Shown in pieces: positions 35,933 to 44,040 of a stretch of 64,000 bases of DNA. The stretch spans positions 682,001 through 746,000 of the forward strand of contig NZ_CP131935.1 in the NCBI RefSeq assembly GCF_030704305.1, in the 5' to 3' direction. The notes under the pieces were generated by a model. That model saw only the letters and a program-made list of their open reading frames with translations, ran no database searches and was not told the origin of the DNA. The DNA comes from Massilia sp. R2A-15 (lineage in GTDB: Bacteria > Pseudomonadota > Gammaproteobacteria > Burkholderiales > Burkholderiaceae_D). A program made the position numbers and the translations under genes. Positions within the stretch are counted from its first letter, which is position 1. Each line of letters begins with the position of its first letter.

Positions 35933-36517
35933 ATGGCGGAGAATACCCAGGCGTTAAAAGGCAAGCAGGTCGCGGTGCTGATGACCGACGGCGTCGAACA
36001 GATCGAGTACACGTCGCCGCGCGGCTTCCTCGAACAGCACGGCGCGAAGGTGACCCTGGTGTCGCCGAAGAAAACCGGCGAGGACATCCAGGGCTTCAAT
36101 CACATGGCGCCCGGCGACAAATTCAAGGTCGAGAAAAACGTGAAGGAAGCGAAGGTTGGCGACTACGACGCGCTGGTGCTGCCGGGCGGCGTGGCCAATC
36201 CCGACATGCTGCGCCTGAGCCCGGAGGCCATCGACTTCATCCGCGCGTTTGCCGATGCGGAAAAGCCGATCGCGGCGATCTGCCACGGCCCGTGGACGCT
36301 GATCGATGCGGGCGTGGCGAAGTCGAAGCACATGACCAGCTGGCCCAGCCTGCAAACGGATTTGCGCAACGCCGGCGCCGAATGGACCGACGAGGCGGTG
36401 GTGGTCGACGGCCGGCTGATCACCAGCCGCAAGCCGGACGACCTGCCGAAATTTAACGACGCGCTGCTCAAGGAACTGGCCGCGGATAGCGAACCGGACA
36501 CCGGGCCGTCGTCCTGA
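35933..36517 (+). CDS. PfpI/DJ-1 superfamily protein (YhbO-like)
   Basis: A 194-residue protein of the type 1 glutamine amidotransferase-like fold. KQVAVLMTDGVEQIEYTSPR is the N-terminal strand, and YDALVLPGGVANPD is the family signature. The nucleophile elbow AICHGPWTLIDAG carries the reactive Cys and adjacent His. Relatives include stress-induced YhbO and PfpI protease, with proposed deglycase or protease activity. The exact activity is not determined by sequence. It is single-gene in context and converges on the second KaiC-like gene. Confidence 0.9.
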   Translation: MAENTQALKGKQVAVLMTDGVEQIEYTSPRGFLEQHGAKVTLVSPKKTGEDIQGFNHMAPGDKFKVEKNVKEAKVGDYDALVLPGGVANPDMLRLSPEAIDFIRAFADAEKPIAAICHGPWTLIDAGVAKSKHMTSWPSLQTDLRNAGAEWTDEAVVVDGRLITSRKPDDLPKFNDALLKELAADSEPDTGPSS

Positions 36518-36554
36518 CCAGCGGGGAAGGGGCGCGCACTCAGGGCGCCGGCCG

Positions 36555-38033
36555 CTACCGGTTCTTCCTGGCGCGTGGCGCGCCGGTGCGGCGCACCGGC
36601 TGGCCCGACAGCACGCCGCTGTAGTTCGCGAGCCGCTCGCCGATCCGGGTGTGGCCATCGACGATGTCGAACAGGCGCAGGTCCTTGCTGTGCGCGCTGC
36701 CGCGCACCTTGATCACCGCCATCACGCGGCGCAGCTGGCCGGCCAGTTCCACGTAGCGCTGCATGATGATGGCGTCGGCAAGGAAGGCGTTGTCGTAGGC
36801 GCTGAAGCTGAGCATCGTGTAGCGGTCTTCCAGTTCTGCCGTCATCAGCACGGTCACCCCCATGCTGGTCAGCACGGCGACCAGGCGATACAGCGATTCG
36901 CGGAAGTCCGCGCGGAAGATCGCCGACAGCGACAGTTCGAACCCGGACAGGGAGTCGATCACCACGCGCCTGGCGTCGACCTTGCGGATCATCGTTACGA
37001 GGTCGTGCAGGATCTCGTCGATCGACAGGTCCAGCTCGCGCGTATTGATGATGCCGACCTTGCCGTCATCGACCAGTTTCTTCAGTTTGTGGCTGACCAG
37101 CTGGTTGGGACTTTTTTCAAATGCGGCGATCACGCCGTGTTCGCCCAATCGCGCGCCCTCGACGAGAAACTCGGTGGCCAGGACGGTCTTGCCGGCACCG
37201 GACGGACCGACCACCAGCAGCGAGTAACCGGCCGGCACGCCGCCGCCCAGCATCGCATCGACTTCCGGCACGCCCATCGACACGCGTTCCGATGGCACCC
37301 GTTCACGCGTCGTCTGGGAGGGCGCCGGCAACACCGCGCGCGGGAAGACATGGATGCCGCCGCCGTCGATGCGGAAAGTGTGCGCGCCCAGCTTCTGCGC
37401 GGCGCCGCGCATCTTCACCACTTGCATCTTGCGCACCATCGAGTCGCCCTGCACCCGTTGCGACAGCCACACGATGCCGTCGGCCACGGTAAAGACGGGA
37501 CCGGCTTCGGTGTCGGGCTTGAGGTATTCGCCGATCAGGAAGGTGGTGGCCTGCCAGCTGGTCATCTGCATGCCGAGCTGCTGGATGAACAGCTGCAGGT
37601 CGGCGAAGCCCTGGTCGGCGGCCGGCGCCGCTTGCGCCACCGAGCGGAACGAATCGACGAACACCAGGCTCGGCGCGTATTCCTGGACCTCGTCCATGAT
37701 GCGCGCGATCACGCGGTCGAAATTGCCGTCGACCATGTCGGAAGCCAGGTTGACGAACTTGATCGACTGTTCCAGCTTGTCGAAATCGAAGAACGCGAAT
37801 TGCTGCTGGTAGCGCAGCATCTTCAAGGGCGGTTCGCCCAGCACGGTGAAGAACAGCGCGCGCCGCTCGGGATTAGCCAGCGAAAACATCAGCTGGTGGG
37901 CCAGCGTCGTCTTGCCGCTGCCGGGTGTGCCGGCGATCAGGTTGAATGAAAACTCGGGCACGCCGCCGCCGAGCAATTCATCGAACCCGGGCACGCCGGT
38001 GACCAGCCTGCCGATGTTGACTCGATTACCCAT
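36555..38033 (-). CDS. KaiC-like double P-loop ATPase, copy 2
   Basis: A 492-residue protein with two RecA/KaiC domains: TGVPGFDELLGGGVPEFSFN before GTPGSGKT (35-42), and MGVPEVDAMLGGGVPAGYSL before GPSGAGKT (276-283). SLVFVDSFRSVAQ and RVVIDSLSGFEL are the Walker B regions. It is clearly diverged from the KaiC-like protein at 26.5 kb, so this is not a recent duplication. The gene overlaps by 8 bp the small gene upstream, which probably encodes its partner. The role is presumably signalling; no kaiA or kaiB is present. Confidence 0.9.
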   Translation of the reverse strand: MGNRVNIGRLVTGVPGFDELLGGGVPEFSFNLIAGTPGSGKTTLAHQLMFSLANPERRALFFTVLGEPPLKMLRYQQQFAFFDFDKLEQSIKFVNLASDMVDGNFDRVIARIMDEVQEYAPSLVFVDSFRSVAQAAPAADQGFADLQLFIQQLGMQMTSWQATTFLIGEYLKPDTEAGPVFTVADGIVWLSQRVQGDSMVRKMQVVKMRGAAQKLGAHTFRIDGGGIHVFPRAVLPAPSQTTRERVPSERVSMGVPEVDAMLGGGVPAGYSLLVVGPSGAGKTVLATEFLVEGARLGEHGVIAAFEKSPNQLVSHKLKKLVDDGKVGIINTRELDLSIDEILHDLVTMIRKVDARRVVIDSLSGFELSLSAIFRADFRESLYRLVAVLTSMGVTVLMTAELEDRYTMLSFSAYDNAFLADAIIMQRYVELAGQLRRVMAVIKVRGSAHSKDLRLFDIVDGHTRIGERLANYSGVLSGQPVRRTGAPRARKNR

Positions 38034-38448
38034 CGTCCTGCTCCTTGCTTGTTTTTGTTGCTGCGACGCGGCCGATGGCTGATTGCACGATCAGCATGGT
38101 CAGGTGGGTGCCGATGAAGGTCGACAGGATGTCGATCACGGTGTTGAACAGCAGCGAAAAGGCGGCGTGCGCCTGGGCCGGATCCTGGCCTTCGAAACAG
38201 CGGCGCAGCAGATGGAACTCGGGGTCGGCGGGGCGCGCGCGCGGGTCGAAGATCAGCCAGGGAAAATCCAGGCTGACGCGATGCGCGCTGCGAAACAGCA
38301 GGGTTTCGAAACCCGGTTCGCCGATCATCTCGATCAGGCGGTTCGCCAGCTGTTCGAGCACTTCGATGCTGGTATCGACGATCGCGCCAGGGTCGCGCGC
38401 CAAGCCTTGCTCGATAATGGCCCGCGGTGAAACCTCGTCTGTCGCCAT
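38026..38448 (-). CDS. Small conserved-looking partner of the KaiC-like ATPase
   Basis: A 140-residue protein of unknown family. MATDEVSPRAIIEQGLARDP leads into a helical, amphipathic region (DTSIEVLEQLANRLIEMIGE), a central WLIFDPRARP loop and a hydrophobic segment near the C-terminus (LFNTVIDILSTFIGTHLTMLIV). It is not KaiB-like. The last 8 bp overlap the KaiC-like start, so the two are cotranscribed and likely act together. The hydrophobic stretch could be a membrane contact or a packed core. Confidence 0.75.
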   Translation of the reverse strand: MATDEVSPRAIIEQGLARDPGAIVDTSIEVLEQLANRLIEMIGEPGFETLLFRSAHRVSLDFPWLIFDPRARPADPEFHLLRRCFEGQDPAQAHAAFSLLFNTVIDILSTFIGTHLTMLIVQSAIGRVAATKTSKEQDDG

Positions 38449-38887
38449 ATGATTAGCCGGGTGTTGAATGTCGAAAATTCAAGCCATTTTAAGTCGGATG
38501 CTACAAAAATCAAAGCGATGGACGGCGCGGATGTGCGCATCGGGCCTGGGCAGGCAGCCCTGCGCCGTTCGCACCACGCGGGCATCGGACGTATGGCAAT
38601 TCTGATCACCATTGGCGCTGGGTTGAGGAAGTTCCTGGTGACCGACTTTTTCTCAAGGTTATCAATCTGCGAATGAATTACTGAAGTTTGCGTAAAACGG
38701 TGTCAGAGCTCATCTGTACGCACTAATATTGGCAACGCGATAACACTCCGTATCTTTTTGTTAGTAAGCCGTGTGCTGTCGTTGAAGCATTGTCCCATCT
38801 CGCTACTGGCTCAAGGTACAGCGTGCCGGGCGGCCATCATCGATTGGCTGCGCATTCGTCCCGAACGCGCAATTTTTTGAGACTCGC
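38449..38887 (+). promoter_or_regulatory. Spacer before the export cluster, with a candidate promoter
   Basis: This 439 bp stretch between divergent genes holds no convincing coding sequence. The second half is richer in A+T than its surroundings. TTGGCA at 38729-38734 and TATCTT at 38751-38756, 16 bp apart, are a plausible sigma-70 promoter reading into the HlyD-type gene, leaving a leader of about 125 nt. No copy of the ssrA 3' end was seen here. Confidence 0.4.
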
Positions 38888-40132
38888 ATGGACCTTGTGC
38901 CGATTCGGGCCGAAGTGATCGACGCGCGCCGCAGCCGTAAGGCAGGCGCGATCATTCTGGCACGCCCAGTGCCTATGAAGATTGCGGCTGGCTTCGGCGC
39001 GGCGGTTGTGGTGGGCGTCGCGATGTTGCTGGCCTTCGGCGAGTACACCAGCAAGGTGCGGGTGACCGGTCTGCTGGCGCCGGCTGGCGGCGCCATCAAG
39101 GTCGTCGCCGGCCAGTTCGGCCGGATCAGCGCGCGCCACGTCCGCGAGGGCGACGCGGTCAAGGCCGGCCAGCTGTTGTTCGAGCTTTCGGCCGAGCGGG
39201 TTGGGGCCGGCGGCTCGATCGACGACCGGGTCGAGACCCAGCTCACCGAGCGGCGCACCCAGGCCGCCCTGCGCCGCGCCGCCACCCGCGACCAACTGGC
39301 CCAACAAACGGCGGCACTCGGGCGGCAGCGTCTATTGGCCGAGGCAGAACTGGCCAACCACCAAGGCGCCATTGCCATCCAGGACACCTTGGTGCGCAGC
39401 GCTCGCACCACATACGCCCGCTACGCCAAGCTGGCCAGGCAAGGCTTCGTCGCGCAGGCCCTGCTGGCGCAGTACGCCAATGCGCGGGACGTGGAGCTTG
39501 CCAAGCGAACGGCGCTGGCGATCAATTTGCAAAACGCGCGCCGCGCGCTGGAACAGATCAAGGGTGAACTGGCGGCGCTGGCCGGGCAAAGCAGGGTGAG
39601 CGAAGCCGACGCGCGCGCCAGCTTGGCCGCGCTGGCACAGGAAACTGCCGAACATGACGGGCGCCGCGCCACTACCGTTCTGGCCCCCGCTGCCGGGCAC
39701 GTAACCACATTCGCCTACAGCGTCGGTCAGACGGTCCCGGCGGGCACGGTGCTGGCAACGGTGCTGCCGGCCGGCGCCGCGCTGGAGGCGCAGCTGCTGG
39801 TGCCGTCGCACGCCAAGGCGGCGATCAAGCGCGGCCAGCGCGTCGAGCTGCGCATCGACGCATTCCCGTACCAGAAATACGGCCTTGTTCCCGGGACCGT
39901 CGAGCAGATCGAGCTGAGCCCGATCACCGATCTCCCTCCCGGCGCCGCGCCGGGCGCGATGCTGTACCGCGCCAGTGTCACGCTGTCGGCCAACGCGCTG
40001 ACGATGTATGGCCAGCGCACCGCATTTGAACCAGGGATGACGCTGCAAGCGGACATCTTTAACGATCGCCGGCGCCTGATCGAGTGGGTGTTCGACCCGC
40101 TTGTCAGCGCCGCGAAGGGCCGCGCGCCATGA
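38888..40132 (+). CDS. HlyD/CvaA-family membrane fusion protein of a peptide exporter
   Basis: A 414-residue periplasmic adaptor. There is a short cytoplasmic N-terminus, one membrane helix at about 31-50 (KIAAGFGAAVVVGVAMLLAF), a lipoyl half-motif (TGLLAPAGGAIKVVAGQFGR), a long alpha-helical hairpin (about 110-250), the second half (TVLAPAAGHVTTFAYSVGQT) and a beta-barrel domain ending IEWVFDPLVSA. This is the CvaA type that links a peptidase-ABC transporter to an outer-membrane TolC channel. No TolC gene is in the cluster, so the genomic one is presumably used. It is the first gene of the cluster and is followed after 36 bp by the precursor gene. Confidence 0.9.
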   Translation: MDLVPIRAEVIDARRSRKAGAIILARPVPMKIAAGFGAAVVVGVAMLLAFGEYTSKVRVTGLLAPAGGAIKVVAGQFGRISARHVREGDAVKAGQLLFELSAERVGAGGSIDDRVETQLTERRTQAALRRAATRDQLAQQTAALGRQRLLAEAELANHQGAIAIQDTLVRSARTTYARYAKLARQGFVAQALLAQYANARDVELAKRTALAINLQNARRALEQIKGELAALAGQSRVSEADARASLAALAQETAEHDGRRATTVLAPAAGHVTTFAYSVGQTVPAGTVLATVLPAGAALEAQLLVPSHAKAAIKRGQRVELRIDAFPYQKYGLVPGTVEQIELSPITDLPPGAAPGAMLYRASVTLSANALTMYGQRTAFEPGMTLQADIFNDRRRLIEWVFDPLVSAAKGRAP

Positions 40133-40168
40133 GGCGCGTGGAAAGTGAAGTGTTACAGGAGAAAAATC

Positions 40169-40813
40169 TTGCAAGTTCTTAAAAAAACGCTGTTGGCCCA
40201 AGTGGCCGGCGGCTTCGGCGATGAACTCGAGTTCAACCACGAAGACGGCAGCGGCTCTGGCGGCGACGCGGGCGGATGGGGCAATTGGGATAATAGCAGC
40301 AACGAAATGTTCGGTGCCGGCGGCTCTAGCAATGACGGTCCCGCTAGCCTGGCCTTGAATTTCGGCAGCGTGCAGGCCAACGTCGGCGGCAGCGGCTTCG
40401 ATAGCAACGGAGTCGGCCCAAACAGCTGCGTGGCGCAGCCGCCGGCGGGCGGCCTGTTTGGCATGACGATGACGGAAACGCTAGGCGCCGCTGCCGGCGC
40501 TACCGCAGCCGCGGCTGGCATCGGCGGCGGCTGGGGTGCCAGCGCGGCCATCGAGGCGGCAGGAGGTTTCGGCCAAATCGGAACGATGGGCAGCGCCGCA
40601 GTGGGGGTCACCTCCGCCGCTCTCGTGGGCGTGGTGGCCTCGGCGAGCGTAGGCGTCGGTGCGGGCGCGCTGCTCTATGGCCAAAGTGAAATCGTGCAAG
40701 ACGTCTCGCAGACGCTGGTCGGCGCCGCGCTTGAAGCTGTCGAAGATGTCAAGGAGGTCGGCGCCTGGGTTCTCGGCATCGAGCACAAGCGTGAACCCGT
40801 CTTCCATCCGTAA
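40169..40813 (+). CDS. Double-glycine leader precursor of a secreted Gly-rich peptide or protein
   Basis: A 214-residue precursor read from a TTG at 40169, which has AGGAG seven bases upstream; an ATG at 40145 adds eight residues and lacks a good site. The first 15 residues, MQVLKKTLLAQVAGG, fit a double-glycine leader with Leu at -12, Leu at -7, Val at -4 and GG at -2/-1. The -8 position is Leu rather than Glu. The predicted mature part has an acidic Gly/Ser/Asn-rich region (16-85), one Cys (87), two Gly/Ala-rich hydrophobic segments (about 104-135 and 142-170) and a charged C-terminus ending HKREPVFHP. Composition and context suggest a microcin- or bacteriocin-like membrane-active product. 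Function is inferred. Confidence 0.8.
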   Translation: MQVLKKTLLAQVAGGFGDELEFNHEDGSGSGGDAGGWGNWDNSSNEMFGAGGSSNDGPASLALNFGSVQANVGGSGFDSNGVGPNSCVAQPPAGGLFGMTMTETLGAAAGATAAAAGIGGGWGASAAIEAAGGFGQIGTMGSAAVGVTSAALVGVVASASVGVGAGALLYGQSEIVQDVSQTLVGAALEAVEDVKEVGAWVLGIEHKREPVFHP

Positions 40814-40843
40814 GCGACGGACAATCCCCGATTGGAGCATTTC

Positions 40844-41068
40844 ATGAAACGCATCGTCCTGAAACCGTCCACCAAGCTGCAATTGCAGGCGGCCCTCGGC
40901 ATACTGTTGGCCTCGCCGGCGTGGCTACTTTTTTACGAGCTGCCTGGGGTTCATGACTGGCCACTGTGGCTCTTGATTGGTTTCCCGGTGGGGAGCATGC
41001 TGGCCTGCTTTGTCTGGTTCCGCCAGTGCATGGCGCCTGATGGGACCAGTTTCAAACCCAGGTGGTAG
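40844..41068 (+). CDS. Small two-helix membrane protein, paralogue 1 (candidate immunity or accessory protein)
   Basis: A 74-residue protein starting at the ATG at 40844, with GGAG six bases before it. It has a basic N-terminus (MKRIVLKPSTKL), two membrane helices (about 15-31 and 40-58) and a conserved tail WFRQCMAPDGTSFKPRW. The tail is shared with the next small gene as (W/F)RQC-x-x-PD-x-T-x-F-x-PR. There is no double-glycine leader, so it is not a second exported peptide of the same kind. Position between the precursor and transporter genes suggests self-immunity, but this is not shown by the sequence. Confidence 0.75.
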   Translation: MKRIVLKPSTKLQLQAALGILLASPAWLLFYELPGVHDWPLWLLIGFPVGSMLACFVWFRQCMAPDGTSFKPRW

Positions 41069-41199
41069 TAGGCGTCGCCTGTTCCTAAGCAGCAGCTTCA
41101 TCGCCCCCGGCTGTGAAGTTGCCTTTGCTTACGCAGACGGCTAGGTTCCTGCTCGTCAGCTGAATAACCGTTGCCGTCCACCTTCCTGGAGCCCCTCCC

Positions 41200-41433
41200 A
41201 TGAAACCGAGCAAGAAGTTGCGACACGAGATGAAGCTGCACCGCGTCTTTTTCCTGGCCACGCTGCCGGGCTCCATCCTGTTTCCAGTGGCCTTCGCCGC
41301 GCCGATCTTCGATGACGTACCGCTGTGGGCCAAGTGCGCCTTCGGCGCGCTGTGCCTGGTGCTGTTGTACGCATGGTGGCGCCAGTGCCTGTCGCCTGAC
41401 AAGACAACCTTCACGCCGCGCATCTGGAAATAG
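41200..41433 (+). CDS. Small two-helix membrane protein, paralogue 2
   Basis: A 77-residue relative of the previous gene: N-terminus MKPSKKLRHEMKLHR, two membrane helices (about 15-34 and 43-60), and the tail WWRQCLSPDKTTFTPR. The start is supported by a GGAG 9 bases upstream. About 50 bp after each of the two genes is also similar (both contain GCAGCTTCATCGC and a following GCCGGCTG or CCCGGCTG word), so the duplicated unit included downstream non-coding sequence. It ends 70 bp before the ABC transporter start. Confidence 0.75.
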   Translation: MKPSKKLRHEMKLHRVFFLATLPGSILFPVAFAAPIFDDVPLWAKCAFGALCLVLLYAWWRQCLSPDKTTFTPRIWK

Positions 41434-41503
41434 TTCCCGCTCCGTCCAGGCCCACGCAGCTTCATCGCGCCGGCTGGGAAGCTACTTTTGTTGGAATCCC
41501 GTC

Positions 41504-43627
41504 ATGCCTTCTTCGTCTCTGCCGTTGATCCTGCAAACCGAGGTCGCCGAGTGCGGCCTAGCCTGCCTCGCCATGGTGGCTGGCCACCACGGCTTTCGCA
41601 CGGACCTGTCCACCCTGCGCGCGCGCTTCCCGGGCTCGCTGCGCGGCACTTCCTTCGAGGTATTGGACCAGTACGCCGTCCAGCTCAATCTCTCGACCAT
41701 CGCCTACTCGCTGACCCTCGACGAACTATCGCAACTGAAAGCGCCGGCCATCCTGCACTGGAACCTGAACCACTTCGTGGTGCTGCGCCGCGCCACCGCA
41801 AGGAAGATTACCATCCACGACCCGGCCCAAGGCGTGCGCGAGCTGAGTTACGCCGAGGCCAGCTGCTGTTTTACCGGCAACGCCCTCGAATTCCAGCGCA
41901 GCACGGAGTTCCGCCTGGCCGACGAGCGGCGAAAGATTTCGTTGGCCGGCATGATCGGCAAGCTCGATGGCTGGTGGCAGTCGCTGGCCCAGCTTTTCGC
42001 CATGGCGCTGGGCATCGAAGTGCTCGGCCTCGTCACGCCCAAGCTGAGCCAATACATGGTCGACGAGGTTCTGCTGACAGCCGACGCGACGCTGCGCGAT
42101 GTGATCGCGCTTGGCATGGTGCTGCTGCTGCTGACGCAGAACGGCCTGTCGCTGCTGCGCGGCTGGGCTATCTTACATGTGACCACCCACCTGAACGTGC
42201 AATGGGTCAGCGACGTCTTCAGCCGTCTCGTCAAACTTCCGCTGGAATGGTTCGAAAAGCGCCAACTGGGCGATGTGCTGTCGCGCTTCGGCTCGGTCGG
42301 GCCGATCCAGGACCTGCTGACCACGCGCGCGGTAGGCGCCGTACTCGACGGAATGATGGCGACGGCCACGCTTGGCATGATGCTGCTCTACAGTCGGGTG
42401 CTGACCGCAGTGGTGGTCGGCACAACTCTGCTGTACGCGCTGGTACGGGGGGTGGCGTACCGGCCGGTCCGCAATGCCAGCCTGGAAGGCATGGCCTTGG
42501 GCGCGAAGGAACAGAGCTGCTTGATGGAGACGATCCGCGCGATCGGGCCGATCAAGCTGTTTGGCAAGGAGGCCGACCGCCGCGCGCGCTGGCTGGCAAT
42601 GAAGATCGACACTGTCAACCGCAACGTGCGCACGCAACACATGGGTCTGTGGTTCTCCAACATCAACAGTGCGATCGGCGCGCTGTCGGGCGCATTGGTG
42701 CTGTGGCTGGGCGCCGGCCTCGTAATGGAGGGCGCCTTCACGGTCGGCATGCTGTTCGCGCTGACCTCCTACAGTGGAGTGTTTTCAAGCCGCATGGCCA
42801 ACCTGATCAACGTCACCATCGACTACAAGATGCTGTCGCTGCACTGCGAACGGCTGGCCGACATCGTGTTGGAGGCTACGGAGCCGGAGATCGCGCACGC
42901 CGTGCCGGTGGAGCGTCTCTTGCCGCGGCTAGAACTAGTCCACGTCGGTTTTCGCTACAGCGCTGTGGAACCGTGGGTGCTGCAGGACGTCAACTTGGTG
43001 ATCGAACCGGGCGATTCGGTGGCAATCGCCGGCGTATCCGGCTGCGGAAAGAGCACCTTGGCCAAGATCATCCTGGGCAGCCTGAAACCGACCACCGGCC
43101 AAGTGCTCTACGGCGGCGTGCCGATCGAGCAGCTGGGCATGGCGGCCTACCGTAGCATGCTGGCGGCGGTGATGCAGGACGATGTATTGTTGGCCGGTTC
43201 GCTAAGGGACAACGTGTGCTTCAGCGCCGAACGGCCCGACGCGTCGCGCATCGTCCACTGCGCCCGTCTGGCGCAGGTACATGACGCCATCGAGCGCATG
43301 CCGATGGGCTACGAAACGCTGATCGGCGACATGGGCAGCAGCCTGTCCGGCGGGCAGAAGCAGCGCGTGCTGCTGGCGCGCGCGTTGTACAAAGAGCCGA
43401 AGGTGTTGATCCTCGACGAAGCGACCAGCGCCCTCGACGTGCAGCAGGAGCGCAATGTCAACGCGGCAATAGGCAGCCTGCCGATGACCCGAATCATCAT
43501 CGCCCACCGGCCCGAGACGATCGCCAGCGCCCGACGCGTGGTGTTACTGCAGGGCGGCCTCGTGGCGCATGATGCGGTTATTGTCAGACCTCCCGAGGAG
43601 CGGGAGGCGCAGGATTCGATTGCATGA
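41504..43627 (+). CDS. C39 peptidase-containing ABC exporter (CvaB-type)
   Basis: A 707-residue half-transporter with three parts. The N-terminal C39 peptidase has catalytic Cys17 in VAECGLACLAMVAGHHG, His90 in WNLNHFVVL, Asp106 in IHDPAQG, and Gln11. The membrane domain spans about 150-440 with six helices. The nucleotide-binding domain has Walker A GVSGCGKST from residue 510, signature SLSGGQKQR, and Walker B VLILDEATSALD. It should cut the precursor after GG and export it together with the HlyD-type adaptor. The start at 41504 is chosen because it gives MPSSSLPLILQTEVAECGLA; the open frame to 41312 is spacer and paralogue 2. Confidence 0.95.
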   Translation: MPSSSLPLILQTEVAECGLACLAMVAGHHGFRTDLSTLRARFPGSLRGTSFEVLDQYAVQLNLSTIAYSLTLDELSQLKAPAILHWNLNHFVVLRRATARKITIHDPAQGVRELSYAEASCCFTGNALEFQRSTEFRLADERRKISLAGMIGKLDGWWQSLAQLFAMALGIEVLGLVTPKLSQYMVDEVLLTADATLRDVIALGMVLLLLTQNGLSLLRGWAILHVTTHLNVQWVSDVFSRLVKLPLEWFEKRQLGDVLSRFGSVGPIQDLLTTRAVGAVLDGMMATATLGMMLLYSRVLTAVVVGTTLLYALVRGVAYRPVRNASLEGMALGAKEQSCLMETIRAIGPIKLFGKEADRRARWLAMKIDTVNRNVRTQHMGLWFSNINSAIGALSGALVLWLGAGLVMEGAFTVGMLFALTSYSGVFSSRMANLINVTIDYKMLSLHCERLADIVLEATEPEIAHAVPVERLLPRLELVHVGFRYSAVEPWVLQDVNLVIEPGDSVAIAGVSGCGKSTLAKIILGSLKPTTGQVLYGGVPIEQLGMAAYRSMLAAVMQDDVLLAGSLRDNVCFSAERPDASRIVHCARLAQVHDAIERMPMGYETLIGDMGSSLSGGQKQRVLLARALYKEPKVLILDEATSALDVQQERNVNAAIGSLPMTRIIIAHRPETIASARRVVLLQGGLVAHDAVIVRPPEEREAQDSIA

Positions 43628-43633
43628 TGGTGC

Positions 43634-43948
43634 CTAGGCCAAAAAAATTTCGACAGTCGGTACAAAATCGGCAGATGTATTCACGTGTTCGCCGGCAATA
43701 TGCATGCGCGGTTGATAGTCAAGCACCGGACTTTCATGCTCATCCGTTAGGCCTATAACGTCGTTAAAAACCGGAGAGGACGGATCCCATTCATATCGAC
43801 GAGTGACGGATTTCAAGTCGGGTGCGCCGAAAACGTATCGTTCTTCGTAACGTAGATACAGTGCGGTCACTTCGTCACGCCAGAACAGTTCAGTGCCGTC
43901 ATTCCAACACTTGCTCAACTGGAGGGACGGCCAGGGTCTCGATTTCAC
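43634..43948 (-). CDS. Orphan ORF between the export cluster and ssrA, possible gene remnant
   Basis: A 104-residue frame opened by GTG at 43948; in-frame coding-like sequence continues upstream without a good start until the ssrA terminator. The product (ELFWRDEVTALYLRYEERYV; RRYEWDPSSPVFNDVIGL; VLDYQPRMHIAGEHVNTSAD) has a natural amino acid composition and no family that I recognise. G+C is clearly lower than in nearby genes. It may be a truncated cargo gene left by recombination at the ssrA end, or a short real gene with a lost start. Confidence 0.35.
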   Translation of the reverse strand: MKSRPWPSLQLSKCWNDGTELFWRDEVTALYLRYEERYVFGAPDLKSVTRRYEWDPSSPVFNDVIGLTDEHESPVLDYQPRMHIAGEHVNTSADFVPTVEIFLA

Positions 43949-44002
43949 CGTTGCCTTGATGAAGACGATTCGCGCGCTCCACAGACGAGCCCGTGAGAGA
44001 CG

Positions 44003-44030
44003 AAAAAAAACCGTCCCGCGGACGGTCTTT
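44003..44030 (-). terminator. Intrinsic terminator of ssrA
   Basis: On the minus strand: GACCGTCC-GC-GGGACGGT followed by eight T, starting about 11 bases after the CCA end of tmRNA. Confidence 0.9.
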
Positions 44031-44040
44031 TAGGATGCGG

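Noticed and set aside
38449..38887. An attachment-site copy of the ssrA 3' end
   Set aside because: No stretch matching the ssrA T-arm or acceptor end was found here.
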